From the NCBI GenBank assembly GCA_022824315.1, contig JAJEAC010000007.1, forward strand, positions 39,306 through 103,305: a DNA stretch of 64,000 bases, in the 5' to 3' direction. The position numbers and the translations under genes were made by a program. The notes beneath the pieces are model-generated. The model was not told where the DNA came from and ran no database searches. It worked only from the letters and a program-made list of their open reading frames with translations. Below, in pieces: positions 35,963 to 44,451 of the stretch (the stretch's first letter is position 1; each line of letters begins with the position of its first letter). Source of the stretch: Silicimonas sp. (GTDB taxonomy: Bacteria > Pseudomonadota > Alphaproteobacteria > Rhodobacterales > Rhodobacteraceae).

Positions 35963-36331
35963 TCAATCAAGCGATGGATCACCGTAAAGACGGGCGTTTC
36001 GGCGATCCTTGCCGGAAGGGCGCCCCTTGCCTTCAAATCGCGGGGCGCGCGGAACATTGTCGTCCTCCGGCGGGGACAGATCCGTATAGAGGGCCTGCGC
36101 TTCCGGAGCCGGGCCGCGGCGTGTGGCCAGCGAGTCCACGCGGATCACGCGAATTCTGCGGGCCTTGCGGAACGTCAGCACATGCCCTGGGCGCAGCGCG
36201 AAGGACGGCTTTGAAACGCGTTGCCCGTCAACCCGGACATGACCACCCGCCACGATTCTTGTCGCCAGCCCACGGGTCTTGAAAAACCGGGCGTGCCAGA
36301 TCCATTGATCCAGTCGCTGGGAATCGCTCAC
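35963..36331 (-). CDS. S4-domain RNA-binding protein (HslR-like)
   Basis: A 122-residue protein with an S4 RNA-binding domain in the first 65 residues (QRLDQWIWHARFFKTRGLAT, GGHVRVDGQRVSKPSFAL, RPGHVLTF). HslR-type proteins bind stalled 50S subunits carrying peptidyl-tRNA. In Rhodobacteraceae it usually follows a SUV3-like helicase gene; here that helicase is 14.5 kb upstream on the same strand, beyond the organosulfate locus. Confidence 0.9.
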   Translation of the reverse strand: MSDSQRLDQWIWHARFFKTRGLATRIVAGGHVRVDGQRVSKPSFALRPGHVLTFRKARRIRVIRVDSLATRRGPAPEAQALYTDLSPPEDDNVPRAPRFEGKGRPSGKDRRNARLYGDPSLD

Positions 36332-36693
36332 ACTGCAATCCCGTTCTGATTCCTCGAGCCAACTTGGTCACGCACGGATTTGCCGGAATTGTACCTTTGC
36401 ATGCTGCTCTTGCATAGGCGTTGACTCGATGCGGCGTCAAGCGGGCGCACGGTCGGCCTTCGTCCCTTGCCCGAAGGCTCGGGTGAAGCGGCGGGACGGC
36501 AGCGGATCGACCGTCTCAGCCTCCAATCCGGTCCCGTGCATGCGCCGGTGCGGTGCCAGTTGATGGCGGTCGGAGGCCGAGTTGGCGACCAGTCCGGCGC
36601 CCGTCCGGCGCAACACGCGAATCGGATCGAAGCGCCGGGCGGCACCCGGAATCGTGGATTGCCTGTCGCGTTGATTTGTTCTCCAATCCGATC
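36332..36693. other. Divergent intergenic region, left edge of organosulfate locus
   Basis: The 362 bp between the divergent S4 and LysR genes hold no supported gene. The open frame running into the LysR gene from 36553 is Arg/Pro-rich and does not look like protein. Promoters for both genes must lie here. Confidence 0.45.
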
Positions 36694-37623
36694 ATGAAGC
36701 TGTCTCACATCCAGGCGATGGTCGCGGTGGCGGATGCCGGGTCGATTCGGTCGGCTGCGCAAGTGTTGGGCAAGACCCAGTCCGCGCTCACGAAGCAAAT
36801 CCGTCAAGTCGAGGACGAAACCGGACTGGCGCTCTTTCTCAGAACGTCGCGAGGCGTCATGCCGACCGAGGCTGGCAAGGCGGTTCTGTCCCGCGCGCGG
36901 GCCGTTCAGGCAGACCTGACCCACCTGGATGACGAGGTCGCGGCGCTTCGCGGCACGAATTCTGGAGTGGTGCGAGTCAGCGCGACTCCCCTGGCTGCCG
37001 TGAAGGTGCTGCCGCGTGCCGTTGCCCGGTTTAGGAGCGTCTTTCCGGACGTCGACATCACGATTTCCAGCGACATGTTTGGCGATGCGTTGAAGTCGCT
37101 CCGCGAGGGGCGGCACGATATCGTCATCGGGCCCCATGCACGGGCGGCCAAGGTCGGCGACATCGTGCTTGAAACGCTCTTGATGACCGAACTCGTGGTG
37201 ATCACAAGCGCTTCCGCGCCGCATGCGGCCGCAACGTCCCTGGGTGACCTGACACATTGCTACTGGGCAATGATGGGGGATGCGACAGGCAATCCGAAAC
37301 AGAGGTTTCGAGAACAGTTCAAGCGCCATGGGCTTTCGGCGCCCCGGATCCGTCTCGCGTCGGAGTCTCGGTTGGGACTGCTGGCGTTGGTGCGCGAACT
37401 CGATGCCGTCTGTACGTTTCCGGCACCGCTCCTTCAAGAGCTTGGGCCCGACAGCGGGATTGTGCGGATACCGGTGCGGGAGCCGTTGCGTCCATTGACG
37501 ATTTCAATGGTCACCAGGGCAGGCAAGTCCCTGACGCCGGCGGGAGAGCATTTTGCCGACTGCATTCGGCATCGGTCTGGCGTCTTGCGCAACGAGTGGG
37601 GCATTCAGAGCCCAAGCGCCTGA
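36694..37623 (+). CDS. LysR family transcriptional regulator
   Basis: A 309-residue LysR regulator. The N-terminal HTH reads MKLSHIQAMVAVADAGSIRS then AAQVLGKTQSALTKQIRQVE; the effector-binding domain starts near residue 90 (GVVRVSATPLAAVKVLPRAV). The start is taken where homology begins. It ends within the end of the convergent EF-hand/arylsulfotransferase-like gene (19-bp overlap). Its likely targets are that gene and the TRAP operon, which share a promoter region with a 40-bp dyad. Confidence 0.93.
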   Translation: MKLSHIQAMVAVADAGSIRSAAQVLGKTQSALTKQIRQVEDETGLALFLRTSRGVMPTEAGKAVLSRARAVQADLTHLDDEVAALRGTNSGVVRVSATPLAAVKVLPRAVARFRSVFPDVDITISSDMFGDALKSLREGRHDIVIGPHARAAKVGDIVLETLLMTELVVITSASAPHAAATSLGDLTHCYWAMMGDATGNPKQRFREQFKRHGLSAPRIRLASESRLGLLALVRELDAVCTFPAPLLQELGPDSGIVRIPVREPLRPLTISMVTRAGKSLTPAGEHFADCIRHRSGVLRNEWGIQSPSA

Positions 37624-39392
37624 ATCGCGGGCGCATCGGGTGCGAACTTGTAAATTCGGAACAGTCGTCCCGGGCCGCCGATGCGGAAATCCAGGACGAC
37701 TTTGCCCGCCGGGCTGACCTCGACAATTCGTTTGTCGCAGGCTTGGCACATCAACGTGTTGCCGTTTGGCATTCGCTGGGCCCCGCTCATGAAAGGTGAA
37801 TACAGGGCATGCGAACCGTCGGCGTTGAACGACCAGTTCACCTCGGGCGGTTGGGCGATCTGCAAGGCGCCGTCACGGCTTCGCGGCATGGTGATTTCCA
37901 GCAGGTCGGAATAGGCGCCGGTGATCATGCCCATGCAGATCTGGTCAGGCTCCGGTGCGCCCATCGCGCTGCGCCGCATCCCGTTGTTGAAGATCAGGAT
38001 TTCGCCCGTGCGAGGCAGTCCGCCTGCAATGAAATGCGCGTCGTGCTGCCAATACAGCACCTGGTCCTCGGGTCCGCCGCGCCCATGGGTTTGCGGATTG
38101 CCGAACCGCCAAAGCAAGTCGCCGCCGCGCCCGCGCCGTCCGCCTGTTGCCCCGCGTGCCTCCTCGGTTGTGGTTGAATGGTCAATGGCCCAGATTTCGC
38201 TGAAGAGCGCGGAGGACAGCAGGATGAGGTCGTCCCCGGCGTTGTAGGACACGCTGTTCAGGTGGAAGAGCTGACCGGAATTGAACTGCGTTCGCCCCAA
38301 TTTCGGCCAGTTGAGGTCAATGAGTTCCGGGTTCTCGGCGGGGTCGCCGAAGTTTGGCAGCGCCGGGTCCGTGTCTTGCACCAGGTGATCTCGGGTTGAC
38401 CATTCCCACACGGTTTCCGTTGCACCCGTCTCCAGGTCGGGACGAATCTCGTAGACCTTGTCGAGCACGATCCTCGCGCGTGCCCGCTGCTGTCGCCAAC
38501 CGAGGGCCAGGGCCTCCTCGACCGGAATGACCACGTAGGAGATTGCGAGGACATTGCCGTTGGGCATCAACTCGATGTCGTGGTGCAGCGCCTCGTGCCC
38601 CAGTTCGAAGTGTTGCCATTGCCAGAGCACGGTGCCGTCAGGGGCCATGATTGACACCCAGCCGTTGGACCCGATGGGAAACTTGCCGTCCATCACGATC
38701 CAGCTTTGCTTGCAGCTCGTCTTCAGCAGGTTGCCGTCCGGCATCAGGTAGGCGACCGTCGCCTCCGGGTGCCGGTCGTCGGTGTACCATCTGTGCACGA
38801 TCTGGCCTTGGTCATCCATCAGGAAAGTGCGCTGGGACTTTTGCATGTCGCCCCGGTCGCCGACTTCGTGGATCAACAGGTATCCCGGCTGAACGCCTGG
38901 CCGCCCGGATGGGGGCAACGGACCGGTCAGGCCAGGCGCGCGGGTGAAGATTTTCCGTTGGTACCGAAGGGTTTGCGACGGGGTGCCCATCGGCTGCCTG
39001 AATTCGAAGCCCGCGCCTTGCGGCGGCAAGTCATCCCGTTGCGTGACCATGCCGTCCTGGTCGGTGTCAAGCTCTCTTATCCGCTCGGCGGCTTCGGCAA
39101 TGTCCTCGGGCCCGATCACGAGGTCTCCGTCGAGATCCAGCACCTTCACGATGCCGCTGCGCCGAACCATGCCAGGAATGTCCGTGGGTCCGCCGAGATC
39201 GTCTTCGCCCAAATATCCGTCGCCGTCCGCATCGAGCGTACGCAACACGTCGGGGGCGGCATCGATTTCTGCGGGTGACAATACTCCGTCGCCGTTCCTG
39301 TCCAGTGCCCGGAACAATGTGCCGGCCTGCCAACGCATCCGATTCAAGATGGCTTCGGCATCGGCATCAGTCATGTCGGATTGGCTGTTCAA
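37605..39392 (-). CDS. EF-hand protein with arylsulfotransferase-like propeller
   Basis: About 595 residues in two parts. The N-terminal 115 residues hold four EF-hand calcium loops: DRNGDGVLSPAE, DADGDGYLGEDD, DLDGDLVIGPED and DTDQDGMVTQRD. The rest resembles arylsulfotransferase (ASST) beta-propellers, with IVHRWYTD, AYLMPDGNLL, HHDIELMPNGNVLAISY, HLNSVSYNAGDDLILLSS and QRMPNGNTLMC as blade-like units. Bacterial ASST moves sulfate between phenols; whether this protein does so is unproven. No signal peptide is seen. I prefer the TTG start at 39392, six bases after AAAGGGG, since the ATGs at 39446 and 39455 lack a ribosome site and lie in a dyad. Confidence 0.8.
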   Translation of the reverse strand: MNSQSDMTDADAEAILNRMRWQAGTLFRALDRNGDGVLSPAEIDAAPDVLRTLDADGDGYLGEDDLGGPTDIPGMVRRSGIVKVLDLDGDLVIGPEDIAEAAERIRELDTDQDGMVTQRDDLPPQGAGFEFRQPMGTPSQTLRYQRKIFTRAPGLTGPLPPSGRPGVQPGYLLIHEVGDRGDMQKSQRTFLMDDQGQIVHRWYTDDRHPEATVAYLMPDGNLLKTSCKQSWIVMDGKFPIGSNGWVSIMAPDGTVLWQWQHFELGHEALHHDIELMPNGNVLAISYVVIPVEEALALGWRQQRARARIVLDKVYEIRPDLETGATETVWEWSTRDHLVQDTDPALPNFGDPAENPELIDLNWPKLGRTQFNSGQLFHLNSVSYNAGDDLILLSSALFSEIWAIDHSTTTEEARGATGGRRGRGGDLLWRFGNPQTHGRGGPEDQVLYWQHDAHFIAGGLPRTGEILIFNNGMRRSAMGAPEPDQICMGMITGAYSDLLEITMPRSRDGALQIAQPPEVNWSFNADGSHALYSPFMSGAQRMPNGNTLMCQACDKRIVEVSPAGKVVLDFRIGGPGRLFRIYKFAPDAPAIQALGL

Positions 39393-39437
39393 CTCACGCC
39401 CCTTTGTCCGCAATATGCCGTCGACACGGCTGGTCGG

Positions 39438-39477
39438 GATATTCATTTTTTGCATCGCGATGAGAAAATTGAATATC
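39438..39477. promoter_or_regulatory. 40-bp dyad between EF-hand/ASST-like gene and TRAP operon
   Basis: Outer arms GATATTCA (39438-39445) and TGAATATC (39470-39477) are perfect inverted repeats, T-rich and A-rich stretches follow inward, and the centre is the 10-bp palindrome CATCGCGATG (39453-39462). It is placed about 45 bp before one start and 73 bp before the other, as an operator for a divergent promoter pair would be. Confidence 0.6.
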
Positions 39478-39549
39478 GCGACAGTGCGACCTTGGCGTAC
39501 ACTCTCTGCAGGGCGGCTCGCCACCGAGGCCGCAGTTGGGAGGAGCCAA

Positions 39550-40581
39550 ATGACAATGACATTCACCCGCCGCGCGCTCGGCGCGCTCACCGGCTTGGCG
39601 GTCGCCGCGTCCGCATTTTCGATGCCAGCGGTCGCGCAGGAAGAGTTGATATTCAACGTCTTCATTCCGCGCCCGGCACCGCTCTACAAGAATGCGCTGG
39701 AGCCTTGGGCGCGTGAGGCCGAGGCGGCTTCCAACGGCACGCTGAAGATCACCATCCCGACGTCGTCGCTGGCGCCACCGAAACAGCAATTCGACATCGT
39801 TCAGGACGGCGTTGCGGACATCTCGGTCGCGCCGCTGACGTTCCGGCGCAAGCAACTTGGCCTGAACATGATCGCGGCGATCCCGTTGATTGCCGACACG
39901 GCCACCGGGGCATCGGTCGCGGCCTGGGAGACGCACCAGGCATTTTTTGCGGATGCCGGACAATGGAAGGACTTCGTGCCGCTGACATTCTTTACCCTTG
40001 GGGCTCCCGCGATCCTGTCGAATGCCCACCCGATTTTGTCGAAGGAGGATTTGAACGGGTTCAAGGTGCTTGCCGTCGGCAAGGACAAGATCGGCACTTG
40101 GCAGAACCTCGGTGCGACGCCGGTCGGCGGTTCGGGGCAAGGGCCGTTCGAAGTGGTGTCTTCCGGCGTTGCCGACGGCGCGACCAATCCGCTCGGCACC
40201 GCGGTGACCCATGGCATGCTCGAGGCGACGCAGCATGTCACGCTTGTACCTGGCGGAATGGGTGGGCGCGCGGCCTTCGCCGTCTTCATCAGCCGCGATC
40301 GGTTCGAAGGACTGTCCGAGGAGGTGCAAGCTGCATTGACAAGCACGGCCGGCGCCAAGCTCGCCGCCAAGATCGGCGGAATCATGGACAGGATCGACGG
40401 CTCTGGCCTGGCCAAGTTCCAGGGCAAGGGCATCGAGATTCATGCCGCCTCCGACGAATTGGTTGCCGAAATCAATGATGCGGGTGCGTTCATCACCGAT
40501 GCCTGGACAGAGGCCGCGATCGCGGCAGGCGTGGATGCCGCGGCTGCGCTGGAGCATTTTCTGTCGGTTGCGGCGCAGTAA
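39550..40581 (+). CDS. dctP: TRAP transporter solute-binding protein, DctP family
   Basis: A 343-residue periplasmic receptor for a TRAP transporter. The signal peptide (MTMTFTRRALGALTGLAVAA, cleaved after AVA) precedes the mature QEELIFNVFIPRPAPLYK. Family landmarks: PPKQQFDIVQDGVADISVAPLTF and GGSGQGPFEVVSSGVADGATNP. At the place where the family normally has LKGLKIR, with the carboxylate-binding Arg, it reads DLNGFKVLAVGKDK, so that Arg is lacking. The start follows GGGAGGAGCC. The symbol is at family level only. Confidence 0.9.
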   Translation: MTMTFTRRALGALTGLAVAASAFSMPAVAQEELIFNVFIPRPAPLYKNALEPWAREAEAASNGTLKITIPTSSLAPPKQQFDIVQDGVADISVAPLTFRRKQLGLNMIAAIPLIADTATGASVAAWETHQAFFADAGQWKDFVPLTFFTLGAPAILSNAHPILSKEDLNGFKVLAVGKDKIGTWQNLGATPVGGSGQGPFEVVSSGVADGATNPLGTAVTHGMLEATQHVTLVPGGMGGRAAFAVFISRDRFEGLSEEVQAALTSTAGAKLAAKIGGIMDRIDGSGLAKFQGKGIEIHAASDELVAEINDAGAFITDAWTEAAIAAGVDAAAALEHFLSVAAQ

Positions 40582-40590
40582 CGAAGTGCA

Positions 40591-40609
40591 GCGGGTCCAT
40601 GTGGCCCGC
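40591..40609 (+). terminator. Small hairpin between dctP and dctQ
   Basis: GCGGG / CCCGC with a partly paired interior lies in the 39-bp gap after dctP. It is weaker than the hairpins of the two ABC operons but sits in the same place and may likewise favour the receptor message. Confidence 0.35.
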
Positions 40610-40620
40610 ACCTTCAGCCC

Positions 40621-41136
40621 ATGAGCGACGATCCCCTCTCCCGCTGGACTGACCGTATCGCGCGGGTCCTTTCCTACGTTGCGGCGGCAGGGATCTTCGC
40701 GCTGATGGCGCTGGTCTTCGTGTCGGTCTTTTTTCGCTATGTGCTGAACAGCCCGATCCTTGCGACAGAAGACATGATGGCCATTCTTCTCGGCGTCACC
40801 ATCTTCACCGCCGTGCCCAATGTCACGCTGTCGCGCGGCCATATCACGGTGGAACTCTTCACCGCACCCTTCAAGCACTTCCCCGCAGCCAACCGGGTCC
40901 GGCGGCTGGCAATCGACCTCTGCGTGATCGCAATGACGCTCTACATGGCGAGGCTCCTGCACGTTCAGGCTTGGCGGCAATACGATCGTGAAACGGAAAG
41001 CCTGGTGATGGAATGGCCGCTCTATCCGGTGACCTACGCCTTCACCGGGCTGGTGGTCGTCGGTGCGATCCTGTTCGCGGCCCGGGCATTCAGGGACCGA
41101 GGCCGCGTCACGACCGAAGGCGGGCTTGACCTGTGA
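40621..41136 (+). CDS. dctQ: TRAP transporter small permease, DctQ family
   Basis: A 171-residue membrane protein with four hydrophobic segments (YVAAAGIFALMALVFVSVFF near the start, VTYAFTGLVVVGAILFAARA near the end) and the family motif FFRYVLNSPILATEDMM. It holds the receptor and large subunit together. The stop overlaps the dctM start by 4 bp. Confidence 0.92.
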   Translation: MSDDPLSRWTDRIARVLSYVAAAGIFALMALVFVSVFFRYVLNSPILATEDMMAILLGVTIFTAVPNVTLSRGHITVELFTAPFKHFPAANRVRRLAIDLCVIAMTLYMARLLHVQAWRQYDRETESLVMEWPLYPVTYAFTGLVVVGAILFAARAFRDRGRVTTEGGLDL

Positions 41137-42449
41137 CTGAACTGGGTCTCGGGATCGCCGCATTGTTGCTCTTGGCGGGATTGGGCTTTCCTCTCGGATT
41201 CTCCCTACTTGCGGTGGGTTCGATCGGGTTTGCACTGAACCACCCGCGTGGGATGGATGCGGCGATGACCGTGGCGGGTCAGCAGATCCTTGAACTGGCG
41301 GCGAATTTCCAGTTCGCGGCGTTACCGCTCTTCATGCTGATGGGGGTCTTTGTCACAAGGTCGGGCATCGCGGACAACATGTATGACGTCGCTTCGAAGT
41401 GGTTGGGGCAGTTGCGAGGCGGGCTCGCGCTGTCGACGGTCGCGGCCTGCGGCGGCATGGCGGCGATCAGCGGATCCAGCATGGCCACCGCTGCCACGAT
41501 GACCAAGGTCGCCGTCCCCGCGATGCGGCGCTACAGGTACGACGATGCGTTCTCGGCGGGCACGGTCGCGGCGGGAGGCACCATTGGCATCCTGATCCCG
41601 CCATCCGGCGCCTTGATCGTGTACGGGCTGCTCAGCGAAACCGACATCGCGAAACTCTTCATGGCCGGGCTGATTCCAGGCATCATCTCGGTTCTCTTCT
41701 ACATCGTCGCGATTCAGGTCGTCTGTGTCGTTCGCCCTGCATGGGCGCCGCACGGAGACCGAACGACCTGGCTGCAAAAGCTCGTCGGGCTCAAGGACAT
41801 CTGGTCCATCGCCGCGTTGTTTCTCATGATCATGGGCGGAATCTTTCTTGGAGTGTTCACGGCGTCCGAAGGTGGCGGGATCGGCGCAGGCGGCGCGCTG
41901 CTGATCGCCATCGCGCGGCGGCGGATGAACCTGAAGATCTTTGTCGAGAGCCTTGCGGAAGCGGCCAAGCTGACGGCCACGGTGTTCTCGGTGGGATTTG
42001 GCGCGCTTACCCTCAACCAGTTCGTCAACATTGTTGGCGCGCCGCAGGAAATCCTGGGCTTCATCGATCAACTCGGCTTTGGACCCTGGGGCGTGGTCGC
42101 GATCATCCTGGTGTGCTTTGTCATTCTCGGCATGATCATCGACGGCCCTGCGATGATCTTCTTGACGGTTCCGATCTTCGTGCCGGTCATCGACGGGTTG
42201 GCTTTGCCCATCGAGCCGGAACTCAAGCTCGTCTGGTGGGGCATCATCATGGTAGTGGCGGTCGAGATCAGTTTCATCACTCCGCCGATCGGAATGAATG
42301 TCTTCGTCATCAAGTCGATGTTGCCGGATGTTTCGCTGCGCCAGATTTATCGGGGCATCACCGCGTTCTTCGTCGCGGACCTCTTGCGGCTGGCGCTGTT
42401 CGTCAGCTTTCCTGGCATCGCGCTTTGGCTGGTCAAACTCCTGACCTAG
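41133..42449 (+). CDS. dctM: TRAP transporter large permease, DctM family
   Basis: A 438-residue sodium-coupled transport subunit with 11-13 membrane segments. Landmarks: FAALPLFMLMGVFVTRSG, STVAACGGMAAISGSSMATA (family hallmark), AAGGTIGILIPPSGALIVYG, and TPPIGMNVFVIKS near the end. The start is GTG overlapping dctQ. Its stop overlaps the end of the convergent LysR gene by 4 bp. Confidence 0.94.
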   Translation: MTELGLGIAALLLLAGLGFPLGFSLLAVGSIGFALNHPRGMDAAMTVAGQQILELAANFQFAALPLFMLMGVFVTRSGIADNMYDVASKWLGQLRGGLALSTVAACGGMAAISGSSMATAATMTKVAVPAMRRYRYDDAFSAGTVAAGGTIGILIPPSGALIVYGLLSETDIAKLFMAGLIPGIISVLFYIVAIQVVCVVRPAWAPHGDRTTWLQKLVGLKDIWSIAALFLMIMGGIFLGVFTASEGGGIGAGGALLIAIARRRMNLKIFVESLAEAAKLTATVFSVGFGALTLNQFVNIVGAPQEILGFIDQLGFGPWGVVAIILVCFVILGMIIDGPAMIFLTVPIFVPVIDGLALPIEPELKLVWWGIIMVVAVEISFITPPIGMNVFVIKSMLPDVSLRQIYRGITAFFVADLLRLALFVSFPGIALWLVKLLT

Positions 42450-43369
42450 GCCAGCGCAAAAAAACCTTGCGAGCGGGCCAACTCCTGCGCAACGCTCTCC
42501 GCAATTTCGTGCAGGCGCCGTTCATGCGTCGCCAAAGCGCGGCTGCCTGACCAGATTGTCCCGTAATTCAAGACCGTTGTCGGCTCCCACGGTACAACCT
42601 CAATCTCTCCGGGCGCAGTGCCCGTGACCGTGAAAGGATCAATTACCGCGATCCCGTTCCCGGCGGCAACAAGACTGGCCGTCGACACCGCATTGGAGGT
42701 TTCGAACCTTGGGCGGAGTTCGACCCCGGCCTGGACAAAACTGGCCTCGACCAGATTCCGCAGGCGCACCGCCGGCCTGGGCATGATGATGTCCGCGTCG
42801 GAAATTGCGGCCGGCGAAAGGCGCTTCTGGCCTGCCAAGGGATGGCCCTTGGGCAATATCGCCACCGCCTGCACGCTGGCGAAGGTGCGAGAAGACAGTT
42901 GCCCGCGCCGCACCGGCAAAAGCGTGAGACCGACATCCGCGTGCTGGCCCACGATCCAGTCTTCGATCTCGGCCCGCACCTTTGTTTCGACCGAGAACCT
43001 GAACTCGGGAAATTCTGCGCCGAGTTGACGAAGGACTCCGGGTAGGAATCCGCTCATCGACAAGGGACCGATGGCCGTGACTCGAAAACGTGCGGCGACG
43101 TTGTCGCGAATGTCCTCTGCAGCAGTTCGAATGCTGTCCAGGAGTTCGATGGCATTGTCGGTTCGACGATAGAACTGCCGGCCCTGTTCCGTCAGATGCA
43201 GCCGCCGCCCGACCCGGTCGAAAAGTGCAAATCCAAGCTCCGCTTCAAATCCCGCAAGCATCTTGCTGACGCTTGATTGTGTCAGGCCCAGCGCGACCGC
43301 GGCCTCTGAGACGCTGGCGTTTTCGACGATGGCCTTGAAGGCCCGGAGCTGGCGAAGGCGAATGTTCAT
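42446..43369 (-). CDS. LysR family transcriptional regulator
   Basis: A 307-residue LysR regulator with the HTH MNIRLRQLRAFKAIVENASV and AAVALGLTQSSVSKMLAGFE. The effector domain begins near ARFRVTAIGPLSMSGFL. It is divergent from the TTT transporter operon and convergent with dctM, so it most likely controls the TTT-sulfatase operon through the repeats at 43398-43439. The ATG at 43369 is chosen because homology begins there. Confidence 0.93.
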   Translation of the reverse strand: MNIRLRQLRAFKAIVENASVSEAAVALGLTQSSVSKMLAGFEAELGFALFDRVGRRLHLTEQGRQFYRRTDNAIELLDSIRTAAEDIRDNVAARFRVTAIGPLSMSGFLPGVLRQLGAEFPEFRFSVETKVRAEIEDWIVGQHADVGLTLLPVRRGQLSSRTFASVQAVAILPKGHPLAGQKRLSPAAISDADIIMPRPAVRLRNLVEASFVQAGVELRPRFETSNAVSTASLVAAGNGIAVIDPFTVTGTAPGEIEVVPWEPTTVLNYGTIWSGSRALATHERRLHEIAESVAQELARSQGFFALA

Positions 43370-43397
43370 GGGCTTCCATATTCCAAAAGACCATATG

Positions 43398-43439
43398 AAA
43401 CGCAATGTAATTCGTTTTGATGCTTCGAGAGATTGCGTT
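43398..43439. promoter_or_regulatory. LysR-type operator candidate before the TTT operon
   Basis: Two overlapping dyads lie between the LysR and tctC starts: AAACG-N10-CGTTT (43398-43417), close to the spacing of LysR boxes, and a wider AACGCAAT (43399-43406) with ATTGCGTT (43432-43439). They share their left arm, as expected when a tetramer occupies a recall site and an activation site. Confidence 0.5.
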
Positions 43440-43491
43440 ATGGTCACTGCCAGCATCGCCGACGGATTGCGATGAAACTTGGGAGAAATCT

Positions 43492-44445
43492 ATGAAACGC
43501 AGAACGTTCCTTGCAACCGGCGCCGCGCTCGCCGCAACCGCCGCATTGCCCGTCGCTGCCGCAGACTGGCAGCCGCGCCGCCCGATCAACCTGGTCGTGC
43601 CGTACCCGCCAGGTGGCGGCACCAGCACCTATGGCCGGGCGCTGATCGGTCCGTTGTCGGAGAAACTCGGCGTGCCGGTCAATATCGTGAACAAGCCGGG
43701 AGCGGGCGGCGTCAATGGCGCGACGGAAGTGGCCGCGGCACGGCCCGATGGCCAGACCTTGATGGTCACGACCGGCGGTGCGCTGGTGATGCACTCGATT
43801 TTCAAGGACATTCCCATCGACCCGTTCGACAGCTTTGAGACCGTCGCGCAGGTTGGCGGCCTGCAAGGCTCTATCGTCGTCCCCGCGAACAGCCCTCACA
43901 AGACGCTTGCCGACTTGGTCGGGGAGATCAAGGCCAATCCCGGCGGGCTGCGCTGGGCCCACACCGGGCGGGGCGCATTCCTGCACGTGTCTGGGCAGAG
44001 CTTCCTGGTGGCCAACGGGCTTGAGGCGACGGATGTGCCGTTCAAGGGCGGTGCCAAGGTCCGTGCCGCGGTTGTCGGCGGCCAGGTCGACTACGCGATC
44101 ATCGGCGTCCAGCAGAATCGCGGCTTTGAAAACGAGATGCGCGCCTTGGCGCTGATCGCGCCGGAACGCGACGCCCTGCAGCCGCATATCCCGACGGTCG
44201 CCGAACAGGGCCTTGAATACAAGTTCGTCAACACGCCGATCACCATGTTCGCGCCCGCGGGTACGCCCGCCGAGGTGATCGAGACCGTCAGTGCCTATGT
44301 CGGCGAGATCGTTGGCAGCGAAGCCTACGGCGAAGAGATGAAGACCAAGGGCCTCTTGCCCGCCTATCTTGGCCCCGAGGATGCCGAAGCGCGGTTGCGC
44401 GATCTCGCGGAAACCGTGCGGCCGATCATTGAAGGCATCATGTAG
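43492..44445 (+). CDS. tctC: TTT transporter solute-binding protein (TctC/Bug family)
   Basis: A 317-residue periplasmic receptor of the tripartite tricarboxylate transporter family. MKRRTFLATGAALAATAALP is a Tat-like signal peptide (RRTFLAT). Mature landmarks: PINLVVPYPPGGGTSTYGRA, VNIVNKPGAGGVNGATEVA and GLRWAHTGRGAFLHVSGQ. Bug proteins bind many carboxylates and other small acids, so the name does not fix the ligand. The start follows GGGAGAAA. It opens an operon that continues to 50329. Confidence 0.92.
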   Translation: MKRRTFLATGAALAATAALPVAAADWQPRRPINLVVPYPPGGGTSTYGRALIGPLSEKLGVPVNIVNKPGAGGVNGATEVAAARPDGQTLMVTTGGALVMHSIFKDIPIDPFDSFETVAQVGGLQGSIVVPANSPHKTLADLVGEIKANPGGLRWAHTGRGAFLHVSGQSFLVANGLEATDVPFKGGAKVRAAVVGGQVDYAIIGVQQNRGFENEMRALALIAPERDALQPHIPTVAEQGLEYKFVNTPITMFAPAGTPAEVIETVSAYVGEIVGSEAYGEEMKTKGLLPAYLGPEDAEARLRDLAETVRPIIEGIM

Positions 44446-44451
44446 CCTGCA

